Shown piece after piece: positions 17,053 to 25,264 of a stretch of DNA of 64,000 bases (positions within the stretch are counted from its first letter, which is position 1; each line of letters begins with the position of its first letter). The stretch lies in assembly GCA_023663385.1 (NCBI GenBank), contig JAMPHO010000003.1:1-64000 (forward strand), read 5' to 3'. The position numbers and the translations under genes are program-made. The notes below the pieces were generated by a model that saw nothing but the letters and a program-made list of their open reading frames with translations, made no database searches and was not told where the DNA came from. Origin of the DNA: Alistipes timonensis (GTDB lineage: Bacteria; Bacteroidota; Bacteroidia; Bacteroidales; Muribaculaceae).

Positions 17053-17763
17053 ATGATTAACAAGCAAAGCAACGTTTACACGATTGTCTATATCACGGTG
17101 CTCGTCGTGGTAGTGGGCGCGGCCCTAGCGCTCACGGCGATGTCGCTCAAGGATAAGCAGGAGGATAACGCCCGAGCCGACAAGATGGGCCAGATTCTCC
17201 AGGCGGTGCGCCTCACTTCCCCCCGCGACCAGGTGATTGCCGACTTCGGCAAATACATCACCGAGCAATATGTCGTCAACTCCGAAGGCGCTAAAGTCGA
17301 AGGCGTGGAGGCCTTCAACGTCAATGTGGCTGCCGAGGCCAAAAAGCCCGCTGCCGAGCGTCTGCTCCCGGTATATGTGTGCTCCCTTCCCGACGCCGGC
17401 ACAAAATACATACTCCCGCTGGCCGGTATGGGTCTGTGGGGGCCGATTTGGGGATATGTTTCCTTCGATGCCGACGGCGCGACTATCTACGGCGCGTTCT
17501 TCGACCATCAGGGGGAGACCCCGGGCCTTGGCGCTGAAATAGCCAAGCCCCTCTTTTCCGACCAGTTCCGCGGGCTCACTGTTGTGAAGAACGATGAGTT
17601 CGTCCCCGTCACCGTGGTCAAGAAGGGCCTGAAGCCCGACGGCGACCAGGACTATGTCGACGGAATTTCGGGCGGCACCATCACCTCTATGGGGGTGGCC
17701 TCGATGCTTGACGGCTGTCTGACCCCCTACAAGGCATTTCTCGAATCTCTTAGCGAAAAATAA
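17053..17763 (+). CDS. nqrC: Na+-translocating NADH:quinone reductase subunit C
   Basis: 236 residues: one N-terminal membrane helix (about 9-30) and a periplasmic flavin domain. The covalent FMN attachment motif SGGTIT lies at 206-211, in a context DGISGGTITSMGV. GLWGPIWGYVSFDADGATI and HQGETPGLGAEI are standard FMN-bind domain blocks. It passes electrons between the flavins of the Nqr complex. It sits 19 bp after nqrB and 6 bp before nqrD. Confidence 0.96.
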   Translation: MINKQSNVYTIVYITVLVVVVGAALALTAMSLKDKQEDNARADKMGQILQAVRLTSPRDQVIADFGKYITEQYVVNSEGAKVEGVEAFNVNVAAEAKKPAAERLLPVYVCSLPDAGTKYILPLAGMGLWGPIWGYVSFDADGATIYGAFFDHQGETPGLGAEIAKPLFSDQFRGLTVVKNDEFVPVTVVKKGLKPDGDQDYVDGISGGTITSMGVASMLDGCLTPYKAFLESLSEK

Positions 17764-17769
17764 ACGGCT

Positions 17770-18399
17770 ATGGCTGATAAGATTAACTATAAAGAGGTGT
17801 TCTTCAACCCTCTGTCGAAGGATAACCCGGTGATTGTGCAGGTGCTCGGCATCTGCTCCTGCCTGGCCGTCACCGCCAAGCTCGAACCGGCGCTGGTAAT
17901 GGGCCTCTCGGTTCTCGCGGTCCTCGCGTTCTCCAACGTGATTATCTCGCTTATACGCAACACAATACCGACCAACATCCGCATCATCGTGCAGCTCGTG
18001 GTGGTTGCCGCGCTGGTAATCATCGTCAACCAGCTGTTGCTGGCCTACGCCTACGATGTCAGCAAGCAGTTGTCGGTGTTCATCGGTCTGATAATCACCA
18101 ACTGCATACTGATGGGGCGCCTGGAAGCGTTCGCCATGGGCAACAAGCCCTGGCCCTCCTTCCTCGACGGTATCGGCAACGGGCTGGGTTACGCCTGGAT
18201 TCTCGTGGTAGTTGGGTTCTTCCGCGAACTGCTCGGCAGCGGCACCCTGTTCGGTTACCAGGTGGTTCCCGACTCGTGGTATGAGGCCGGTTACGCAAAC
18301 AACGGCCTGATGATTCTCCCCCCGATGGCCCTGATCGTGGTGGCCTGCGTGATATGGGTTCACCGCGCCCGCAACCCAGAACTTCAAGAAAAGGCCTGA
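17770..18399 (+). CDS. nqrD: Na+-translocating NADH:quinone reductase subunit D
   Basis: 209 residues, six predicted membrane helices, NqrDE/RnfAE family. Diagnostic pieces are LGICSCLAVTAKLEPALVMG near residue 28 and LIITNCILMGRLEAFAM near 105. Together with NqrE it forms the inverted-topology pair that binds the intramembrane Fe-S centre; the Cys in LGICSC and in ITNCI fit that role. Located between nqrC and nqrE in the operon. Confidence 0.96.
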   Translation: MADKINYKEVFFNPLSKDNPVIVQVLGICSCLAVTAKLEPALVMGLSVLAVLAFSNVIISLIRNTIPTNIRIIVQLVVVAALVIIVNQLLLAYAYDVSKQLSVFIGLIITNCILMGRLEAFAMGNKPWPSFLDGIGNGLGYAWILVVVGFFRELLGSGTLFGYQVVPDSWYEAGYANNGLMILPPMALIVVACVIWVHRARNPELQEKA

Positions 18400-18434
18400 G
18401 GCCGTGAATTGCTAACCGCACGACTATTTTAGAA

Positions 18435-19052
18435 ATGGAAAATTTCAACCTGTTCATACGGTCGATTTTCGTCGACAATATGGTGTTCGCATACTTCCTC
18501 GGCATGTGCTCCTTCCTGGCCGTGTCGAAGAACGTGAAGACCGCCTTCGGCCTGGGTGTGGCTGTGACGTTCATGCTCGTCGTGACCCTCCCGATCAACT
18601 ACCTTCTTGAAAACTATGTGTTGAAAGCGGGGGCGCTCTCCTGGCTTGGTGAGGATTTCGCCGCTGTCGACCTGAGCTTCCTGTCGCTTATAATGTTCAT
18701 TGCCGTTATCGCCTCTATGACGCAGCTCGTAGAGATGACGGTCGAGAAGTTCTCCCCGAGCCTCTACGCGTCGCTCGGCATCTTCCTCCCCCTGATCGCT
18801 GTGAACTGCGCGATCCTCGGCGGCTCCCTCTTCATGCAGCAGCGCGAATGGACCAGCGTATGGACCGCCACCTGCGCCGGAGCCGGCTGGGGCCTGGGAT
18901 GGCTGCTCGCCATCACCGCCATAGCCGCCATACGCGAACGCGTGGCCTCGTATTCCAACGTGCCCGCCCCGCTCCGCGGCATCGGCATCACTTTCATTCT
19001 ATGCGCTCTTATGGGCATCGCCTTTATGAGCTTCCTTGGCATAAAAATCTAA
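18435..19052 (+). CDS. nqrE: Na+-translocating NADH:quinone reductase subunit E
   Basis: 205 residues, six membrane helices, paralogous to NqrD. Family blocks include SIFVDNMVFAYFLGMCSFLA at the start and FLPLIAVNCAILGGSLFM near 115-135; the two cysteines are placed as expected for the shared Fe-S site. It lies 35 bp after nqrD and 18 bp before nqrF. Confidence 0.96.
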   Translation: MENFNLFIRSIFVDNMVFAYFLGMCSFLAVSKNVKTAFGLGVAVTFMLVVTLPINYLLENYVLKAGALSWLGEDFAAVDLSFLSLIMFIAVIASMTQLVEMTVEKFSPSLYASLGIFLPLIAVNCAILGGSLFMQQREWTSVWTATCAGAGWGLGWLLAITAIAAIRERVASYSNVPAPLRGIGITFILCALMGIAFMSFLGIKI

Positions 19053-19070
19053 TCCCCCCGACATTCGACT

Positions 19071-20363
19071 ATGATACTGCTGGAAACTTCAACCCTTTGG
19101 CCCACAGTGCTCTCGGGTGTTGCAATCTTCCTGGTCATCACGCTGGTTCTCGTCGCGGTGCTTCTCGTGGCGAAGAAGTACCTCGTAAGCTCCGGCAACG
19201 TGACCGTAACCATCAACTTCGACCGTAAGGTGGAGGTAGCCGCCGGTGTGCCGCTCCTTTCGGCCCTCGCCACCAAGAATGTGTTCCTCCCCTCGGCCTG
19301 CGGCGGCAAAGGTAGCTGCGGCCAGTGTAAGGTGCGCGTTCCCGAGGGAGGAGGCGAAATCCTCCCTACCGAGGCCGTGCATTTCACCCGCAAGGAAATC
19401 AAGGACAACTGGCGCCTGGCTTGCCAGGTGAAGGTGAAGAACGACATCGACATAAAGGTGCCCGCCTCGGTGCTCGACATCAAGGAGTACGAGTGCACCG
19501 TGGTGTCGAACAACAATGTGGCGACCTTCATCAAGGAGTTCATCGTGGCTCTCCCCGAGGGCGCGCATATGGACTTCATACCCGGTTCCTACGCCCAGAT
19601 TAAGATTCCCCCCTTCAATATCGACTACGACAAGGATATTGACAAGGCTTCGATTGGCGCCGAGTACCTCCCCGCCTGGGAGAAGTTCGGCCTCTTCGGC
19701 CTCAAGTGTGTCAACACCGAGACCACCGTGCGCGCCTACTCGATGGCCAACTATCCCGCCGAGGGTGACCGCTTCATGCTCACCGTGCGTATCGCGACTC
19801 CCCCCTTCAAGCCGAAACCCGAGGTTGGCTTTATGGATGTGAACCCCGGTATAGCTTCGAGCTATATATTCACCCTCAAACCCGGCGACAAGGTGATGAT
19901 GAGTGGCCCTTACGGCGACTTCCACCCGATTTTCGACTCGAAGAACGAGATGATATGGGTAGGTGGCGGCGCCGGTATGGCCCCCCTCCGCGCCCAGATC
20001 ATGCATATGACAAAGACCCTCAAGACTACCGATCGCGAGATGCACTATTTCTACGGCGCCCGCGCTCTCAACGAGGTGTTCTATCTCAACGACTTCCTCG
20101 AATTGGAGAAGGAGTTCCCCAACTTCCACTTCCATCTGGCGCTCGACCGCCCCGATCCCGCGGCCGACAAGGCCGGGGTGAAGTACACTCCGGGATTCGT
20201 GCACCAGGTGATGTACGACACTTATCTCAAGGACCACGAGTCACCCGAGGATATCGAATACTATATGTGCGGTCCCGGCCCGATGAGCAACGCCGTCAAC
20301 AAGATGCTCTACTCCATCGGTGTCGAGCCTGAAAGCATACACTACGATAATTTCGGTGGATGA
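19071..20363 (+). CDS. nqrF: Na+-translocating NADH:quinone reductase subunit F
   Basis: 430 residues; the NADH-oxidising entry subunit. An N-terminal membrane helix (about 12-35) is followed by a 2Fe-2S ferredoxin domain with cysteines 77, 83, 86 and 118 (SACGGKGSCGQCKV, RLACQV). The ferredoxin-reductase part has the FAD motif RAYSMANYP, the NADH-binding GGGAGMAPLRAQI and the C-terminal YYMCGPGPM. The stop overlaps the murB start by 4 bp (ATGA). Confidence 0.97.
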   Translation: MILLETSTLWPTVLSGVAIFLVITLVLVAVLLVAKKYLVSSGNVTVTINFDRKVEVAAGVPLLSALATKNVFLPSACGGKGSCGQCKVRVPEGGGEILPTEAVHFTRKEIKDNWRLACQVKVKNDIDIKVPASVLDIKEYECTVVSNNNVATFIKEFIVALPEGAHMDFIPGSYAQIKIPPFNIDYDKDIDKASIGAEYLPAWEKFGLFGLKCVNTETTVRAYSMANYPAEGDRFMLTVRIATPPFKPKPEVGFMDVNPGIASSYIFTLKPGDKVMMSGPYGDFHPIFDSKNEMIWVGGGAGMAPLRAQIMHMTKTLKTTDREMHYFYGARALNEVFYLNDFLELEKEFPNFHFHLALDRPDPAADKAGVKYTPGFVHQVMYDTYLKDHESPEDIEYYMCGPGPMSNAVNKMLYSIGVEPESIHYDNFGG

Positions 20364-21439
20364 TGTTGAGGATCACACATAACGCTGACCTTACTCGACT
20401 GACCACATTCGGCATCTATGCCGAATGTGGCTGTTTAGTGGAATATGACGGGCCTGACGACCTCCGCCAGCTTGCCGACGAGCACCCCGGACTCCTTTCA
20501 GGCGAGGTTTTCTGCCTTGGCGGTGGAAGCAACGTGCTCTTTGCCGATGGCTTCTATCGCGGCACGGTGCTCCATTGCGCCGCGGAGGCCATTGAGGAGC
20601 TTCCTTCGGCCGATGGTACTGACCGCGCTGCTTCGGTACGTCTGTGTGTTGGGGCGGGTGTCGTGCTCGACAATCTCGTTGACTACGCCGCGGCCCGCGG
20701 ATACTGGGGGCTGGAGAATCTCGCGGCCATCCCGGGATGCGTCGGAGGCGCCGCGGTGCAGAACGTCGGAGCCTATGGCGCCGAGTTCTCGCAGTGCGTG
20801 GAGCTTGTGAGGGCATTCGACCTTGACCGACTCAGAGTTGTGGAGTACTCCGCGGATGAGTGCGCGTATGGCTACCGCCAGTCCTACTTCAAGACTCCCG
20901 CATCGCCGCGTCTCGCTATTTTCGAGGTAGTGCTCCGGCTCAGCCGTGTGTCCAACCCAAGGCTCGGATACGCAGGGGTGAGGGAGGCACTCGGCGCTAT
21001 CGCCCCGGAGAACATAACCCCGGCGATGATCGCGGAAGCCATACGGAAAGTGCGCTCGGCCAAATTGCCCGACCCCTCGGAGGTGGGTAGCGCCGGGAGC
21101 TATTTCAAGAACCCTGTGGTAGCGGCGTCGGAGCTGCCCGGTATCGAGGATTCCTGGAAGCGCTTTTGCGACCGGCGTTCAGTCGCCCATATGCCGCTCC
21201 AATATCACGAGGGTGCCGACGGCACCGCCAAATTATCCGCTGCCTGGATGATTGACAAATCGGGTTGCAAGGAGCTATCCAGCGGAGGGGCCGCGCTATG
21301 GCCCACCCAACCCCTCGTGATTGTGAACCGGAGCGGTAGTGCCACCGCGGCCGATGTGCTCGCGCTGCAGCGGATGGTGCAGGACCGCGTGGAGGAGGCT
21401 TTCGGCGTTCGTCTGGAGCCGGAGGTTGTCAGGCTATAG
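20360..21439 (+). CDS. murB: UDP-N-acetylenolpyruvoylglucosamine reductase
   Basis: MurB reduces UDP-GlcNAc-enolpyruvate to UDP-MurNAc using NADPH and FAD (cytoplasm, peptidoglycan precursor pathway). The FAD-binding GEVFCLGGGSNVLFAD, ENLAAIPGCVGGAAVQNVGA and the catalytic region VGSAGSYFKNPVV are present. At 359 residues it is the long, type I form. The start overlaps nqrF by 4 bp (two adjacent ATG codons at 20360 and 20363), implying translational coupling to a respiratory operon. murA, the preceding enzyme of the pathway, follows 168 bp downstream. Confidence 0.95.
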   Translation: MMLRITHNADLTRLTTFGIYAECGCLVEYDGPDDLRQLADEHPGLLSGEVFCLGGGSNVLFADGFYRGTVLHCAAEAIEELPSADGTDRAASVRLCVGAGVVLDNLVDYAAARGYWGLENLAAIPGCVGGAAVQNVGAYGAEFSQCVELVRAFDLDRLRVVEYSADECAYGYRQSYFKTPASPRLAIFEVVLRLSRVSNPRLGYAGVREALGAIAPENITPAMIAEAIRKVRSAKLPDPSEVGSAGSYFKNPVVAASELPGIEDSWKRFCDRRSVAHMPLQYHEGADGTAKLSAAWMIDKSGCKELSSGGAALWPTQPLVIVNRSGSATAADVLALQRMVQDRVEEAFGVRLEPEVVRL

Positions 21440-21519
21440 CCCCGGCAGTCGGCGCCTCTGTCAGTTATTTTCCGACTAACGCTCCATTTCCCGCAACAAT
21501 ATTTAAGATTTGTACGTTC

Positions 21520-21527
21520 TATTTTTG
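21520..21527 (+). promoter_or_regulatory. Possible murA -7 box
   Basis: TATTTTTG fits TAnnTTTG and lies 81 bp upstream of the murA ATG. No good -33 element at the right spacing. Confidence 0.45.
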
Positions 21528-21607
21528 AACGGGTGGCGGCGTCCTCAGGCCGCATCCTCCCGGGCGTTTCAAATATTTTAGTATACACCTATCTATCATT
21601 TGTGTAG

Positions 21608-22927
21608 ATGAGCTCTTTTGTAATCGAGGGAGGGCGCACCCTCAGCGGCGACATCGTTCCCGCCGGCGCCAAAAACGAAGCACTGCAGGTAATCAGCGCT
21701 ACACTGCTTACCTCCCGGCCTGTTGAGATTTCCAATATCCCGGAAATCCGCGACGTCAAGAACCTTATCGAGCTCCTGCGCCAGATGGGTGTGAAGGTGA
21801 CTCGCCACGAAAGGGGGCGTTATACGTTCCAGGCCGACGACGTTGACCCTTCGTACATCCTGTCGGACGACTTCATCACCCGCGCTTCGCAACTCCGGGG
21901 CTCGGTACTCGTAGTCGGGCCGCTGCTCGGCCGTTTCGGCAGCGTCTATTTCCCGAAACCCGGAGGCGACAAGATCGGTCGCCGCAAGGTCGACACCCAT
22001 ATCCAGGGTTTCATCAACCTCGGGGCCGAGTACACCTACGAGCCCAAGAAGCACGCTTACCTGCTGACGGTTCCCGAGGGGCGGCGTTTGCGCGGCACAT
22101 ATATGCTGCTTGACGAGGCGTCCGTGACCGGCACCGCCAATATCCTAATGGCCGCTTCGTATGCCGAGGGGGAGACCACCATCTACAACGCCGCTTGCGA
22201 GCCCTACGTCCAGCAGCTCTGCAAACTGATGACCGCAATGGGGTGCGAAATCTCGGGCATCGGTTCCAACCTGCTGAAAGTTAAAGGCTTCGCTGGCGAG
22301 CCGGGTGGCGCTACCCACGGTATTCTGCCCGATATGATCGAGGTCGGCAGCTTCATAGGTATGGCGGCTATTACGCGCAGCTCGCTGACAATCAAAAATG
22401 TAAGTTACGATAATCTCGGTATCATTCCCGAAAGTTTCCGCCGCCTTGGTATCCTCCTCGAACAGCGCGGCGACGACATATTCGTGCCCGCCCAGGAGAG
22501 CTATGTTATCGACACGGCGCTCGACGGCTCTATTATGAATATTGCCGACGCTCCCTGGCCCGGCTTGACCCCTGACCTCCTGAGCGTGATGCTCGTGGTG
22601 GCGACCCAGTGCCGCGGCAGCGTGCTGATACACCAGAAGATGTTCGAGAGCCGCCTGTACTTCACCGACGGTCTTATCGAAATGGGCGCGCAGATAATAC
22701 TCTGCGACCCGCATAGAGCCGTAGTAATCGGCCACGACCACAAGTTCACACTCCGCGGAAACAATATGAGCTCGCCCGACATCCGCGCCGGCATCGCCAT
22801 GCTTCTCGCCGCCATGTCTGCCAAGGGGACCAGCGTGATAGGCAACATCGAGCAGATCGACCGCGGATATGAGCGTATCGACGAACGCCTCAACCGTCTC
22901 GGGGCCTCCATCGCCCGCGTCGACTGA
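21608..22927 (+). CDS. murA: UDP-N-acetylglucosamine 1-carboxyvinyltransferase
   Basis: MurA transfers enolpyruvate from PEP to UDP-GlcNAc, the first committed step of peptidoglycan synthesis. 439 residues, family length. The PEP/substrate motif AGAKNEAL has the conserved Lys22-Asn23. In the active-site loop, where the well-studied enzymes have PGGC, this protein reads PGGDKIGRRKV, with Asp121 in place of the catalytic Cys that fosfomycin alkylates. Such a Cys-to-Asp change leaves MurA active but insensitive to fosfomycin in the known cases (for example Mycobacterium and Chlamydia). An intrinsic terminator follows at 23021. Confidence 0.96.
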   Translation: MSSFVIEGGRTLSGDIVPAGAKNEALQVISATLLTSRPVEISNIPEIRDVKNLIELLRQMGVKVTRHERGRYTFQADDVDPSYILSDDFITRASQLRGSVLVVGPLLGRFGSVYFPKPGGDKIGRRKVDTHIQGFINLGAEYTYEPKKHAYLLTVPEGRRLRGTYMLLDEASVTGTANILMAASYAEGETTIYNAACEPYVQQLCKLMTAMGCEISGIGSNLLKVKGFAGEPGGATHGILPDMIEVGSFIGMAAITRSSLTIKNVSYDNLGIIPESFRRLGILLEQRGDDIFVPAQESYVIDTALDGSIMNIADAPWPGLTPDLLSVMLVVATQCRGSVLIHQKMFESRLYFTDGLIEMGAQIILCDPHRAVVIGHDHKFTLRGNNMSSPDIRAGIAMLLAAMSAKGTSVIGNIEQIDRGYERIDERLNRLGASIARVD

Positions 22928-22948
22928 CGGCGAGGCTCCAAGGTAATA

Positions 22949-22992
22949 CAGGCTCTTAACATACTGAATGCAGGCTCTTGACATACTGATTG
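22949..22992. repeat. Imperfect 22-bp tandem duplication after murA
   Basis: CAGGCTCTTAACATACTGAATG (shown here by its 5' part CAGGCTCTTAACATACTGAA) at 22949-22970 is repeated with two changes at 22971-22992. It lies in the untranslated tail between murA and its terminator. Role unknown. Confidence 0.8.
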
Positions 22993-23020
22993 AGCCGAGC
23001 CATAACATAAGGACCAACTT

Positions 23021-23075
23021 AAGGCCGGAAATTTCGCATTGCCGCCAAGCGGGCGAAATTTCCGGCCTCTTTTAT
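23021..23075 (+). terminator. Strong terminator after murA
   Basis: A 15-bp perfect stem (GGCCGGAAATTTCGC at 23023-23037 with GCGAAATTTCCGGCC at 23053-23067) is followed by CTCTTTT. It ends the murA transcript. Confidence 0.9.
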
Positions 23076-23143
23076 TTGTTGGCATAAAAGTCGAAAGATT
23101 GGCATATTTGGATAATTACGGAAATTTTTCCGCAATTATTTCA

Positions 23144-23151
23144 TACCTTTG
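23144..23151 (+). promoter_or_regulatory. -7 box of nhaD
   Basis: TACCTTTG matches TAnnTTTG; predicted start near 23159, giving a leader of about 105 nt. The near-palindrome CGGAAATTTTTCCG (23119-23132) lies about where a -33 element would be and could be an operator. Confidence 0.55.
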
Positions 23152-23263
23152 GTTCGCATAATCATGGATGGTCCGCAGACCTTTGGCAGAGGGTCGGAGG
23201 GCATTGTGAATCAGAGTTTTTTTATTCAAGTTTGTCAGCGGTTTTTTCTGTTGGTGAGCTTTT

Positions 23264-24622
23264 ATGTTTTTAGTTGACAAGGTGATGGTCACTGCTTTAA
23301 TTATTCTTTTCGTGCTCGGCTACGTCGGTATAGCCCTGGAACACGTGTTGCACATCAATAAGGCCACATTCGCGCTTCTGATGTGCGGAGTCCTCTGGGC
23401 CGTTTACGGCCTGATGGGGCACGATCCCAATCTATCAAACGACATTGTGGAGTCGCTCGGTGATACCTGCGAGATCGTGGTGTTCCTTATCGGCGCGATG
23501 ACCATCGTGGAGCTCATCGACCGTTACGGCGGTTTCAACATTATAGTGCGTCGCATCCACGCCAAGAACAAGCGCGGGCTCCTCTGGGTGCTCGCCTTCG
23601 TGGCGTTCTTCCTTTCGAGCATATTGGACAATATGACCACCACCATTATCATGGTGATGATGCTGCGGCGCATGCTTTCCGACCAGAAGGAGCGCTGGCT
23701 GTTCGCCTCCGTGATAGTTCTCGCCGCCAATGCGGGGGGCGCTTGGTCGCCCATTGGCGACATCACCACCATAATGCTGTGGATGAAGAACTACGTTTCC
23801 TCGGTTGACCTTATCGTGAACCTCCTTCTGCCGTCGCTCGTGGCTATGATCGTGCCTACCTGGATCGCGAGCCGTTATGTGTCGAGCGGTCCGGTGGAGC
23901 AGCTCAACGAGAACGACCGACGCGTGGGGTACGTCCTTTCCGACCACCATTACCATCTTTCGGTGTGGATTCTGATATGCGGCGTGGCCGGGCTCCTGTT
24001 CGTGCCGGTGTTCAAGTCGGTCACCCATCTGCCCCCCTATATGGGCATCCTCTTCTCGCTCGGAGCTTTGTGGCTCGCTACTGAGCTTATTGTGCGCCAT
24101 TACAATCTCGACTCCAAGATGGAGGGGCGCATATCGCAGGTGGTCAAAAGCATTGATATGTCGACCATCCTCTTCTTCCTCGGCATATTGATGTCGGTCG
24201 CCGCCCTCCAGCAGGCTGGCATTCTCGCCGAACTCGCTTCGTGGCTCAACGATCAGTTCCACCAGCCGTATATAATCAACGGCATCATCGGGGTGCTCTC
24301 CTCGATAGTCGACAATGTGCCCCTGGTGGCGGCCTGTATGAATATGTACCCGGTGGCAACCGACGCGATGATTCAGGCATCGGCCGATCCGGCCTACACC
24401 CAGTTCTTTGTTTCCGACGGACTGTTCTGGCATCTGCTTACGTTCTGCGCCGGAGTCGGCGGGTCGCTGCTGATTATCGGCTCGGCCGCTGGTGTGGTCG
24501 CCATGGGTATCGAGAAAATCCAGTTTATGTGGTATGTCAAGCGCATAACCCTTCTCGCCTTCGCCGGATATGTAGCGGGTATGGCGTGCATATGGGTTGA
24601 GTCGCTGTTCCTTTCGTTCTGA
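23264..24622 (+). CDS. nhaD: NhaD-type Na+/H+ antiporter
   Basis: 452 residues with about twelve membrane segments, ion transporter superfamily. Typical stretches are DTCEIVVFLIGAMTIVELID, FFLSSILDNMTTTIIMVMML and AANAGGAWSPIGDITTIMLW, plus a second SSIVDNVPLVAA near 345; the two discontinuous helices with Asp-Asn-Met/Val-Thr/Pro are the transport sites in this family. It would exchange Na+ for H+ at the inner membrane, using the sodium gradient made by the nearby Nqr complex or regulating pH. Separate transcription unit. Confidence 0.93.
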   Translation: MFLVDKVMVTALIILFVLGYVGIALEHVLHINKATFALLMCGVLWAVYGLMGHDPNLSNDIVESLGDTCEIVVFLIGAMTIVELIDRYGGFNIIVRRIHAKNKRGLLWVLAFVAFFLSSILDNMTTTIIMVMMLRRMLSDQKERWLFASVIVLAANAGGAWSPIGDITTIMLWMKNYVSSVDLIVNLLLPSLVAMIVPTWIASRYVSSGPVEQLNENDRRVGYVLSDHHYHLSVWILICGVAGLLFVPVFKSVTHLPPYMGILFSLGALWLATELIVRHYNLDSKMEGRISQVVKSIDMSTILFFLGILMSVAALQQAGILAELASWLNDQFHQPYIINGIIGVLSSIVDNVPLVAACMNMYPVATDAMIQASADPAYTQFFVSDGLFWHLLTFCAGVGGSLLIIGSAAGVVAMGIEKIQFMWYVKRITLLAFAGYVAGMACIWVESLFLSF

Positions 24623-24703
24623 ACCGCGTCGGCGCCACAACGAACTGCTGAGAGCAGAACTATTTAAATTATTGAAACTACTGAATAATTGCTCATAACC
24701 GAT

Positions 24704-24738
24704 AAGCCGCGGCTCCCAACTTTACGGGGTCGTGGCTT
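24704..24738 (+). terminator. Hairpin after nhaD, possible terminator
   Basis: AAGCCGCGGCTCC (24704-24716) pairs with GGGTCGTGGCTT-side bases to 24738 through 13 pairs including three wobbles. Only a weak T run follows. Confidence 0.5.
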
Positions 24739-24811
24739 GTTCATATTGCAGGTCGGCTCGTAAGCGTGCCGGAGTCATAATTCTAATAATTATTTCAAAA
24801 TTGAGTTACCC

Positions 24812-25048
24812 ATGACTGACAGATTATCCTACGAAGCGAAGAAAGAGCTCCCCGACAGTGTTTTCGGACTCCCCGAACGGCGGGAGTACCCCATGCCAGA
24901 CGCCGCCCATGTGCGCGCGGCCGAAGCCTATTTCCGCTACTGCCCCGAGGAGTTGAGGCCGAAACTCGCCCGTGCCATTCTGGCCCGCGCCCGCGAGTAC
25001 GGGGTCGATGTCGAGAGTCCGACGGTGCTGAAATACGCGGCTCAGTGA
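24812..25048 (+). CDS. Small conserved protein with phage-type LPDSxFGLPE motif
   Basis: 78 residues, no signal peptide. It contains KKELPDSVFGLPERREYPMP followed by DAAHVRAAEAYFRYCPEE and a basic helix (LRPKLARAILARAREYGVDV). I recall this pattern from small DUF6582-like proteins frequently found in phage and prophage-derived contexts. No other phage gene is nearby, so it may be a domesticated orphan. Position between nhaD and an acyltransferase; GC content like its neighbours. Function unknown. Confidence 0.75.
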   Translation: MTDRLSYEAKKELPDSVFGLPERREYPMPDAAHVRAAEAYFRYCPEELRPKLARAILARAREYGVDVESPTVLKYAAQ

Positions 25049-25135
25049 GTGCTCGCCACGAGGCTCCGTAACCTTAAATTAAGCTAAAAAACGCGGCTTT
25101 TGGACGTTTATTTTTAAAAATTCTGTTTTATTGTT

Positions 25136-25143
25136 TAATTTTG
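25136..25143 (+). promoter_or_regulatory. -7 box of the acyltransferase gene
   Basis: TAATTTTG, 121 bp upstream of the ATG at 25265, with a T-rich -33 region. The leader includes a small hairpin AGGGC/GCCCT just before the start codon. Confidence 0.55.
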
Positions 25144-25264
25144 CGGCTCATATGGGGGTTACTACCTCTGCTGAACTGTTTGAATTAGATTTGTTGACAA
25201 ACTTATTTTGAACGGTTTATAAGTATGTACAGGGCTTCGCGCCCTATTCTGTCATTTCAATGCC

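Noticed and set aside
17125-18387. 420-codon minus-strand frame across nqrC-nqrD
   Set aside because: It is antisense to well-recognised nqr genes and its translation has no domain pattern; a by-product of GC-rich codon use.
19089-20237. 382-codon minus-strand frame inside nqrF
   Set aside because: Antisense shadow of a gene with complete ferredoxin and flavin motifs.
23435-24640. 401-codon minus-strand frame opposite nhaD
   Set aside because: His- and Glu-rich antisense product without family similarity; nhaD is certain.
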